Below, piece after piece: positions 56,776 to 64,000 of a DNA stretch of 64,000 nt. Under the pieces are notes generated by a model. The model had not been told where the DNA came from. It searched no databases and saw only the letters and a list, made by a program, of their open reading frames with translations. The position numbers were made by a program, and so were the translations under genes. Location of the stretch: positions 1 to 64,000 of the forward strand of contig CAMLBF010000003.1 in the NCBI GenBank assembly GCA_946478235.1, written 5' to 3'. The DNA is from an uncultured Bartonella sp. (lineage in GTDB: Bacteria > Pseudomonadota > Alphaproteobacteria > Rhizobiales > Rhizobiaceae). How positions within the stretch are numbered: position 1 is the stretch's first letter; every line of letters begins with the position of its first letter.

Positions 56776-57134
56776 GTATTTTTTGATATTAAAATACTTA
56801 ATATCAAGATAGCTCATATAAAAGTATAAATTGACCCAAAAAATTATAGAGTGGAATTTTGTTTAAATTATTTTTCGCTCTATAAAATAATACTATTATA
56901 TATAATTTATTAAATAATAATATAAGAAATATATTATGAATTTCCGTTAATATTTCTTGATTAAATCACATATATCCAAGTATTAAATTTTATCATGACA
57001 ATTGATACTTTCAGAAGAATATTCCAAATCACGGTTTTTTGAAATTAAATTCTGCAATTAGTTTTACCCATCAGCTAAAAATTGGTCTATCGCGCTATTG
57101 TAGATTTTATGCGGGATGATGACGGGAGAAAAAA
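56776..57134. other. AT-rich spacer before the MFS gene
   Basis: About 360 bp, with only the weak hairpin at its left end. It should hold the promoter of the MFS gene; none could be placed. Confidence 0.5.
56783..56807 (+). terminator. Weak hairpin after the NAD regulator
   Basis: TTGATATTA and TAATATCAA form a perfect 9-bp stem with loop AAATACT, seven bases after the stop. No T run follows, and the stem is all A/T but for two pairs, so termination would be weak. Confidence 0.4.
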
Positions 57135-58349
57135 ATGATTACCGCAATGGCCGATACGACTGAAAAAGGCGTACAGAGTGGAACGGCACAATATAAGCGC
57201 ATTAGTATTGCGATGTTTTTCGCCGGATTTGCAACTTTCTCTCTGCTTTACTGCGTACAGCCATTATTACCGTCTCTTGCAAACCACTATCATATAACGC
57301 CAGCGAAAAGCTCACTGGCATTATCGATCTCAACAGGATTTCTGGCGTTTTCAATATTACTTTCTAGTGCTTTTTCAGAAAGCTTAGGCAGACGCGGATT
57401 AATGACCGGATCGATGATTGGTGCGGCAATCTTCAATATTTTGGCCGGCTTTGCGCCGAATTGGCATTGGTTACTAATAGCGCGGGCCTTGGAAGGTATC
57501 CTTCTCGGTGGCGTGCCTGCTGTTGCCATGGCTTATTTGGCAGAAGAAATTGCCCCTAGAGGCTTTGGCAAAATTATGGGTCTATATGTCGGCGGCACTG
57601 CTTTTGGTGGCATGATGGGACGTGTCGGCATGGGCAGCCTTATTGAATGGTTTAATTGGCAATGGGCATTGGCCATTATTGGCATTATCGATCTTATAGC
57701 GGCGATTGCTTTTTACTTTCTACTACCTCTATCAAAGAATTTTGTTGCTGTGCGTGGCATCAATATCCATCATCACATTCGCACGTGGATTGGTCATATT
57801 GGCTCTGTACGATTGCTCTATATATTCTTTTATATTGCACTGATTTTCGGCGATTTTGTTGCTATTTTAAATTACACTGGCTTCCGGTTAAGTGGCGCAC
57901 CATTCTATTTAAGTCCGACGCAAATTGGCTTTATATTTATCAGCTATGTTGCAGGAATAATCGTTTCACCCATAGCGGGTAGTATGACAAACAAATATCG
58001 TCGTAGCTCTTTATTATTCTGTGCAGTCTTCATCTTGTTTGCCGGTCTACTTTTTACACTCAGTGAATGGCTACCCATATTCATTATCGGTATTATTCTT
58101 GTCACCATTGGCTTCTTTACCGCTCATGCTGTTGCAAGCAGTTGGGTGGGGCGCATTGCCGTTGGTGCCAAGGGGCATGCTTCAGCATTATATTTGTTAT
58201 TTTACTATTTAGGTTCAAGCTTTATTGGCGCATTTGGTGGGTGGTTCTGGTTCCATGGCGGTTGGAATATGGTAATCGTCTTTACTGGATCTCTTCTGAT
58301 TATTGCGCTCATTCTATGTTATCTGTTACGCCAAAGGGAAACAGCTTAA
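57135..58349 (+). CDS. MFS transporter, YnfM/arabinose-efflux-like
   Basis: A 12-helix major facilitator of 404 residues. FATFSLLYCVQPLLPSLA at the N-terminus and SESLGRRGLMTGSM (motif A) match the YnfM-type subfamily (DHA1-like efflux). HASALYLLFYYLGSSFIGAFGGWFW is in the C-terminal half. Its substrate is unknown. The ATG at 57135 has GGAG six bases upstream. It converges with prmC and is not in an operon. Confidence 0.85.
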   Translation: MITAMADTTEKGVQSGTAQYKRISIAMFFAGFATFSLLYCVQPLLPSLANHYHITPAKSSLALSISTGFLAFSILLSSAFSESLGRRGLMTGSMIGAAIFNILAGFAPNWHWLLIARALEGILLGGVPAVAMAYLAEEIAPRGFGKIMGLYVGGTAFGGMMGRVGMGSLIEWFNWQWALAIIGIIDLIAAIAFYFLLPLSKNFVAVRGINIHHHIRTWIGHIGSVRLLYIFFYIALIFGDFVAILNYTGFRLSGAPFYLSPTQIGFIFISYVAGIIVSPIAGSMTNKYRRSSLLFCAVFILFAGLLFTLSEWLPIFIIGIILVTIGFFTAHAVASSWVGRIAVGAKGHASALYLLFYYLGSSFIGAFGGWFWFHGGWNMVIVFTGSLLIIALILCYLLRQRETA

Positions 58350-58462
58350 ATGTAACCGTTACGCGCCGTTTATTATCTCACAAAACTTAAATGGCGCATA
58401 TTTTCAGCACTGCAATTGCTTATCGTCAGATAAATTCAAATATAGCTGCGGCGGGTATTCTA

Positions 58463-59317
58463 CTAACGGCTAAACAACAAAGCACGTGGAATGGCGGACA
58501 GATCTTTACGTAATTCCATGCAATGAAATCCAGCCTTTTCAAAAAGCCCTATCACATCGTTTTCTTGGCCTTGCCCTATTTCCACGGCAACCATGCCTAA
58601 TGGCTTTAGAAAGTGCATCGCCTCTTTTGCAAGCTTATCATAAAAATAAAGGCCATCCTTGCCCCCTGCCAATGCACGGTAAGGATCATAGTCTTTAACC
58701 TCTTTAGCCAATAAAGGGACTTCATCATCTGGAATATAAGGCGGATTGGAAACGATGAGGTCAAAACGCCCTTCAACCCGTTCAAACCAGTTGCTCAAGC
58801 AGGCATGAAACCGACTTGCGACACCTGCATTTTCAGCATTACGTTGTGCTGTTTCCAATGCGCCTGAAGAAATATCAACCGCCGTTGCATGGGTTTGTTT
58901 AACATTCACCAATGCGGAAATGACGATTGCACCGGTTCCTGTTCCCATATCTAAAAAAGATGCCTGGCCATTCTTGGCGACTATATTTTCCAACACCGGT
59001 AAAACAAGATCGACCAATGTTTCCGTATCAGATCGTGGTTCCAATGTTTCGGGCGATAGCAAAAATGGTATGCCGTAAAACTCTCTCACCCCAATAATGC
59101 GGTAGACCGGCATATTATCAAGACGTTTTTTAATGGCGGATTGCAAACGTTGTTGTGCGTCTTCCAGCACTTCCATATCGGGGTTAAGCAACAAATCTTT
59201 CCGCGTTGTGTTTGTTGCCCACTCGACAAGAAGGCGCGCGTCCAAATCCGCATTATCCAATGCGTGATCCTGAAAAATTTGCCGTGTTTTTCGCAAACTG
59301 TCCGAAAGACTGGGCAT
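58463..59317 (-). CDS. prmC: Release factor glutamine methyltransferase
   Basis: PrmC N5-methylates the Gln of the GGQ motif in release factors. An N-terminal helical domain precedes the SAM-binding LDMGTGTGAIVISAL and the catalytic VSNPPYIPDDE. The length of 284 residues is typical. It follows prfA by 6 bp on the same strand, so enzyme and substrate are made from one message, as in many bacteria. Confidence 0.95.
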   Translation of the reverse strand: MPSLSDSLRKTRQIFQDHALDNADLDARLLVEWATNTTRKDLLLNPDMEVLEDAQQRLQSAIKKRLDNMPVYRIIGVREFYGIPFLLSPETLEPRSDTETLVDLVLPVLENIVAKNGQASFLDMGTGTGAIVISALVNVKQTHATAVDISSGALETAQRNAENAGVASRFHACLSNWFERVEGRFDLIVSNPPYIPDDEVPLLAKEVKDYDPYRALAGGKDGLYFYDKLAKEAMHFLKPLGMVAVEIGQGQENDVIGLFEKAGFHCMELRKDLSAIPRALLFSR

Positions 59318-59323
59318 ATTGCG

Positions 59324-60400
59324 TTAATTTTCCCCCAATTCAGCCAATAATGCGGCTTGATGGTCAGAGATTAACGCATCAACCAGCTCGTCAAGTTCAC
59401 CTTCCATCACACGATCAAGCTTGTACAACGTCAAATTGATACGATGATCTGTTACCCGTCCTTGCGGAAAATTATAAGTGCGAATGCGTTCTGACCTATC
59501 TCCCGATCCTACCTGACTTTTACGCGATGCGGACCGCTCACTATCAGCCTTCTGCCGCTCAAGATCATAAAGACGGGCACGTAATATTTGCATTGCACGC
59601 GCACGGTTTTGATGTTGTGATTTTTCTGCCTGCACCACCATAATACCCGTTGGAATGTGTGTAATACGCACGGCAGAATCCGTTGTGTTAACGTGCTGCC
59701 CACCAGCACCCGATGCACGCATTGTATCAATACGTATATCCTCAGGTCGAATTTCAATATCAATATCTTCCGCTTCAGGCAAAACAGCAACTGTTGCGGC
59801 AGAAGTATGTATTCTGCCGCCTGCTTCGGTTTCCGGCACGCGCTGAACGCGATGCACACCGGATTCGAATTTCAGCTTTGAGAAAACACCTTTACCGGTT
59901 ACTTCGGCAATAATTTCCTTATATCCGCCAACGTCACCTTCACTTGCGGAAACCAGCTCCACTTTCCAATGGTGTAAACTTGCATAACGTTCATACATTC
60001 TAAAAAGATCACCGGCAAAAAGTGCAGCTTCCGATCCGCCTGTACCAGCGCGTATTTCCAAAATCGCGCTTCTTTCGTCGGCGTCATCTTTTGGCAACAG
60101 CTCAATTTGCACGTCATGCTCAAGCTTGGCAATTTTTTCCTTGATAGCCGGTAATTCGTCTTCCGCAAGAGCACGCATTTCACTATCAATCGAGTGGTCT
60201 GCCAACATTGCTTCAAGATCTTTCGCTTCTTGATGAGCAGCATTCAACGCACGAATTAATCCAACTATCGACTGCAATTCAGAATATTCTGCAGCAAGTT
60301 TGACGTATGTATCCGGATCCGGATTATTTGCCATTTGGCTTTCGATCATCTCAAAATGCTTTTCAAGATGGTTCATACGCTCTTGTGGAAGTGATACCAT
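59324..60400 (-). CDS. prfA: Peptide chain release factor 1
   Basis: RF1 reads UAA and UAG. Domain 3 holds [21 protein letters not shown] with the GGQ loop, and domain 2 carries the stop-codon-reading region ([24 protein letters not shown], with the PxT-type tripeptide PET). It has 358 residues from the ATG at 60400. It is followed by prmC. Confidence 0.97.
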   Translation of the reverse strand: MVSLPQERMNHLEKHFEMIESQMANNPDPDTYVKLAAEYSELQSIVGLIRALNAAHQEAKDLEAMLADHSIDSEMRALAEDELPAIKEKIAKLEHDVQIELLPKDDADERSAILEIRAGTGGSEAALFAGDLFRMYERYASLHHWKVELVSASEGDVGGYKEIIAEVTGKGVFSKLKFESGVHRVQRVPETEAGGRIHTSAATVAVLPEAEDIDIEIRPEDIRIDTMRASGAGGQHVNTTDSAVRITHIPTGIMVVQAEKSQHQNRARAMQILRARLYDLERQKADSERSASRKSQVGSGDRSERIRTYNFPQGRVTDHRINLTLYKLDRVMEGELDELVDALISDHQAALLAELGEN

Positions 60401-60579
60401 ATTTTCATGCCTGTCTTAATAGCATCGTATTTAACATTGCCGACTGTTGATGCAACCGACCTATTCTTGTGATAATGCAGCAAATGTCTCTTGCCAATGG
60501 AAAAACCACCTTATCAGATAGACATTATTCCTTCAGGATAAAACCTGTCTGATACAGTTTTCCAATCCTATTTTGGCCA

Positions 60580-60996
60580 TTATGATTGCCGCTTTTTACC
60601 GTATAGTTCAAACCGGTGATGAATAATATCATAGCCTAAGGAATGTGCTATTTCTTCCTGAAGTTTTTCTATCAGGTCTGAGCGGAATTCGATAATATGC
60701 CCCGTATCAATATCTATCAAATGGTCATGATGCTCACTGCTGGCCTGTTCAAAACGCGATGGGCCACCTTCAAATTCATGGCGCTCGATTGTTCCAACTT
60801 CCTCCAACGCCTTCATTGTGCGATAAACTGTTGAAAGAGATATTGTTGGATCCTGTTGGCTGGCGCGTTGAAATATCTCGTATGCATTCGGGTGATCGAG
60901 TATATTTGCCAATATATCAAGAATTATACGTCTTTGCCTTGTTATTCTAAGACCTGCTTTGCGTAATTCTTTTTCGTAATCGAGTTTATTTTCCAT
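60580..60996 (-). CDS. Fur-family metalloregulator (Fur/Mur-like)
   Basis: A 138-residue Fur family protein. The winged helix comprises [14 protein letters not shown] and [23 protein letters not shown]. The dimerisation and metal region is [21 protein letters not shown], ending ELYGKKR. In Hyphomicrobiales such a protein is usually the manganese-responsive Mur or a Fur; the absence of Irr's His-Arg heme-type motif argues against Irr. It has no Cys pairs for a structural zinc site. It may regulate Mn2+ or Fe2+ uptake genes, none of which are in the window. Confidence 0.85.
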   Translation of the reverse strand: MENKLDYEKELRKAGLRITRQRRIILDILANILDHPNAYEIFQRASQQDPTISLSTVYRTMKALEEVGTIERHEFEGGPSRFEQASSEHHDHLIDIDTGHIIEFRSDLIEKLQEEIAHSLGYDIIHHRFELYGKKRQS

Positions 60997-61361
60997 AATT
61001 GTAATAGAACCGATAATTATTGTTGTTGCAAGAACCTAACCTAGAATTCGCAGGCACAGCATATCATTTTTCAAGCGTTGGATTTCAAAATCTATGCTGT
61101 ACAAAATCACCCTCACATTGCCTTTATACATTTTGAAACCAGATAAATTGCCAAATAGGCAGGATTGTTATCATACATATAAGATTACACTTTGAACAAC
61201 AATCGCCTATCGCAATTCCGTAACACATTCATTAGGGCTTATTTATCCGTATAGATTTTATCCCTTACAGAATCTGCCAAAACAAAGCCTAACAAAAATC
61301 CCGACCTTTTTGTGATCGGGATTTTACATTGAAAAATTCAAGCTAGGTCTTATTGTTATTT
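60997..61361. other. Spacer between the Fur-family gene and secA
   Basis: About 365 bp holding the secA terminator at 61295-61325 and a weak CAGCATA/TATGCTG inverted repeat near 61056-61106. No gene is recognised. Confidence 0.5.
61295..61325 (-). terminator. secA terminator
   Basis: AAAATCCCGA and TCGGGATTTT flank an 11-base loop; read on the minus strand the stem is followed by T residues. It lies 36 bp after the secA stop. Confidence 0.9.
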
Positions 61362-64000
61362 TTAAACAAAAGAACCATGACAGTGTTTGTATTTTTTACC
61401 TGAGCCGCATGGGCATGGTTCATTGCGTCCTACCTTGCCCCATGTTGTCGGATCCTTCGGATCACGGTTTTCAGGCGCAACAACCGTTTCACTTTCGCTA
61501 TTTTCTACAGTAATCGTCCCGTCGAAATCATCCTGTTCATTGAAACTTGGATGATTAGCATGCATTTCTGGCAATGCTTCCGGTTCAACCGGTTGTTGTA
61601 CAATTTCAAAACGCATAAGTTTTGAAACAACATCGCGGCGCAGATTTGCCAGCATAGCCTGAAAAAGCTCGAAAGATTCTGTTTTATATTCGTTAAGCGG
61701 ATCGCGCTGTGCATATCCACGGAAACCAACAACAGACCGCAAATGCTCCAAATTGACCAGATGCTCACGCCATAATGTATCAATTGTTTCAAGCAGCATT
61801 GCTTTTTCGAAATAAGCAATCACTTCTGGACCAAATTGTTCAGCGCGTTCTTTGGCACGGTTGTTCATAGCTGTCGACACGCGATCAAGAATTTGTTCTT
61901 CACCGATGCCCTCTTCTTTTGCCCATTCATCAACAGGCAAATCAAGATTAAACAACTGTTTTATTTCTTCCCGCAGGCTAGCCACATCCCATTGTTCTGA
62001 ATAGGTGCCACGCGGAACGTATTTTTCCACCAATTCTTCTACAACTTCGTCACGCATTTCAGCGATCATTTCATTAAGATCGGTGGCGTCCATAACCTCC
62101 ATGCGCTGTTCAAAAATAACCTTACGCTGGTCATTCATGACATCGTCATATTTGAGAAGGTTTTTACGAATTTCAAAATTACGGGCTTCAACCTTTTTCT
62201 GGGCTTTTTCCAATGCCTTGTTGATCCAAGGGTGGGTAATAGCCTCCCCTTCTTTCAAACCAAGCTTTTGCAACATGCCATCCATACGATTTGAGCCAAA
62301 AATGCGCATCAAATCATCTTGCAACGATAAATAGAATTTCGAGCGTCCAGGGTCACCCTGACGTCCCGAACGGCCTCTTAGCTGGTTATCAATACGGCGG
62401 CTTTCATGTCGTTCCGTTGCCAGAACATAAAGACCACCAGCCGCCAAAGCTTTTTCTTTTAATTTGGCGACATCTTCTTTGATCGCAGCAATCTTTGCAT
62501 CGCGTTCCGGTCCTTCTGGTACGTCCTTCAACTCTTGCTCGATACGCATATCGACATTACCACCAAGTTGAATATCGGTACCACGGCCTGCCATATTTGT
62601 AGCGATTGTTATCGCTCCTGGTACGCCAGCTTGTGCCACAATATAAGCTTCTTGTTCATGATAACGGGCGTTCAACACATTAAAACCGGTGAGCCCATCT
62701 TTACGCAAACGATCTGCCAGATGTTCTGACTTTTCAATCGATGTTGTGCCAACAAGAATGGGTTGCCCTTTTTCATGCGATGCCCGAATATCCTGCACAA
62801 TGGCCTTATATTTTTCTTCTACCGTACGATAGACTTCGTCATTTTCATCAATACGTTTTACTGGCAGATTTGTTGGAATTTCGATAACTTCAAGGCCATA
62901 AATATTGCCAAACTCTTCAGCCTCTGTTGCCGCAGTACCTGTCATACCTGCAAGCTTGTCATACATTCTAAAGTAGTTTTGGAATGTAATTGAGGCAAGC
63001 GTCTGGTTTTCCGGCTGGATAGCGACATGTTCTTTGGCTTCCAATGCCTGATGCAAACCATCAGAATATCGGCGTCCCGGCATCATACGTCCGGTAAATT
63101 CATCAATAATCATCACCTCGCCATTACGGACGATATAGTCTTTATCGCGCGTAAACAGCTTGTGTGCTTTTAAAGCATTATTGACATGGTGGACGATAGC
63201 GACATTCTCGACATCATAAAGATCATGACCTTTTAGATAGCCCGCTTCAGCGAGCATCTTTTCGATCTTTTCTGTACCGATTTCAGTAAAGGTCGTTGTC
63301 TTTTGCTTTTCATCAATTTCATAATCTTCCGGTTTGAGAGGCGGAATGAATGTATCGATGAGTTTATAGAAATCTGTCCTATCTTCGAGCGGACCAGAGA
63401 TAATAAGTGGCGTACGTGCTTCATCAATCAGAATTGAGTCAACTTCGTCGACAATTGCATAATGGTGTCCACGTTGCACCATCTGACTGCGGTCAAATGT
63501 CATATTATCGCGCAAATAGTCAAAGCCAAGCTCATTATTGGTGCCGTATGTTATATCACAGGCATAGGCAGCTCTGCGTTCATCATTATCCAAATCATGA
63601 ACAATGACACCTGTCGTCAGACCTAAAAAGCCATAGATTTTACCCATTGTTGCAGCATCACGACTAGCAAGATAATCGTTAACAGTCACAACATGGACGC
63701 CTTTACCTTCAAGCGCATTCAAATAAACCGGCAAGGTAGCCATCAAGGTTTTACCTTCACCGGTGCGCATTTCAGCAATACCACGATCATTCAGCACAAT
63801 GCCGCCGATAAGCTGCACATCAAAAGGTCGCATTCCATAAACGCGTTTAGCCGCTTCTCTGACAGTTGCAAAAGCTTCTGGTAAAAGAGAATCGACTGTT
63901 GCCCCTTCGGCAAGACGCTTACGGAATTCATCCGTTTTCTGTCGCAATTCGCTGTCTGTCAATTTTTGGAACTGTTCTTCCAAAGCATTGATTTGCGCAA
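61362..64000 (-). CDS. secA: Preprotein translocase ATPase SecA (5' end beyond the window)
   Basis: SecA drives proteins through SecYEG with ATP. About 879 residues are visible; the frame stays open to the right edge (reading [15 protein letters not shown]), so only the first 30 or so are missing. The Walker A is in [14 protein letters not shown] and the DEAD-like box in [18 protein letters not shown], with [13 protein letters not shown] in the second motor domain. The C-terminal zinc-binding tail is [14 protein letters not shown]. It ends at a strong terminator and is not cotranscribed with the Fur-family gene. Confidence 0.98.
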   Translation of the reverse strand, partial: AQINALEEQFQKLTDSELRQKTDEFRKRLAEGATVDSLLPEAFATVREAAKRVYGMRPFDVQLIGGIVLNDRGIAEMRTGEGKTLMATLPVYLNALEGKGVHVVTVNDYLASRDAATMGKIYGFLGLTTGVIVHDLDNDERRAAYACDITYGTNNELGFDYLRDNMTFDRSQMVQRGHHYAIVDEVDSILIDEARTPLIISGPLEDRTDFYKLIDTFIPPLKPEDYEIDEKQKTTTFTEIGTEKIEKMLAEAGYLKGHDLYDVENVAIVHHVNNALKAHKLFTRDKDYIVRNGEVMIIDEFTGRMMPGRRYSDGLHQALEAKEHVAIQPENQTLASITFQNYFRMYDKLAGMTGTAATEAEEFGNIYGLEVIEIPTNLPVKRIDENDEVYRTVEEKYKAIVQDIRASHEKGQPILVGTTSIEKSEHLADRLRKDGLTGFNVLNARYHEQEAYIVAQAGVPGAITIATNMAGRGTDIQLGGNVDMRIEQELKDVPEGPERDAKIAAIKEDVAKLKEKALAAGGLYVLATERHESRRIDNQLRGRSGRQGDPGRSKFYLSLQDDLMRIFGSNRMDGMLQKLGLKEGEAITHPWINKALEKAQKKVEARNFEIRKNLLKYDDVMNDQRKVIFEQRMEVMDATDLNEMIAEMRDEVVEELVEKYVPRGTYSEQWDVASLREEIKQLFNLDLPVDEWAKEEGIGEEQILDRVSTAMNNRAKERAEQFGPEVIAYFEKAMLLETIDTLWREHLVNLEHLRSVVGFRGYAQRDPLNEYKTESFELFQAMLANLRRDVVSKLMRFEIVQQPVEPEALPEMHANHPSFNEQDDFDGTITVENSESETVVAPENRDPKDPTTWGKVGRNEPCPCGSGKKYKHCHGSFV

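Overview
This window reads as chromosomal DNA of an AT-rich alphaproteobacterium of the order Hyphomicrobiales. The evidence is the content: the split-b atp operon (atpI-B-E-B'-F), a DUF6101 protein, a long Sua5, a NrtR/NadQ-type NAD regulator, a PA0069-type radical SAM protein, and a radical SAM plus UdgX pair. The low GC, compact metabolic set and loose intergenic DNA suggest a Bartonella-like or other host-associated lineage. That placement is an inference from content, not a database match.

Layout. 1-9.5 kb: a phosphoglycerate-mutase-like gene with a broken 3' end, fabI, a PCuAC-like protein, a DnaJ-family co-chaperone, a lipoprotein, pdxH, ubiA, purD (followed by a decayed copy of its own tail), a YcxB-like protein and DUF6101. 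9.6-14.6 kb: an FAD-linked oxidase, sua5 and rnhB in a tightly packed minus-strand run, then a radical SAM protein and a small glycosyltransferase-like protein. 15.4-21.5 kb: a large membrane protein, moaB, ispE, a small membrane protein, sppA, a trmN6-like methyltransferase and DUF2007. 21.7-29.1 kb (plus strand): a polyprenyl diphosphate synthase, a TPR protein, glyQ-glyS and a bestrophin-family channel. 29.1-34.0 kb is the accessory zone: a MITE-like element, a type IV-like restriction endonuclease, two dead replicon/mobile-element genes, two decayed copies of the bestrophin gene tail, a 9-bp repeat array and a YodC-like protein. 34.1-45.2 kb (minus): the F0 operon, a SleB-like hydrolase, der, a YfgM-like protein, an FUSC protein, an SLC13/TrkA-C transporter and a drug exporter. 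45.9-54.6 kb (plus): two AsmA-like envelope proteins in tandem, nhaA behind a structured leader, then radical SAM and UdgX. 54.9-64 kb: a small exported repeat protein, a very AT-rich spacer, an NrtR/NadQ regulator, an MFS transporter, prmC-prfA, a Fur-family regulator and secA, which runs off the right edge.

Most genes are ordinary housekeeping, and no intact novel multi-gene system is evident. The unusual signal lies between the genes. In three places (gpmB-like, purD, bestrophin) an intact or nearly intact gene is followed by a diverged copy of its own 3' end. In purD and the bestrophin the differences are largely silent, as if the displaced tails had diverged while still coding. Spacer DNA repeatedly contains degenerate tandem repeats (periods of 9, 13, 25 and 29 bp). 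The purD terminator-like hairpin differs between its two copies by exact inversion of the loop. The nhaA leader can fold its Shine-Dalgarno into a hairpin inside a long-range helix, as expected of a riboswitch. No tRNA, rRNA, CRISPR array or intact insertion sequence was seen.
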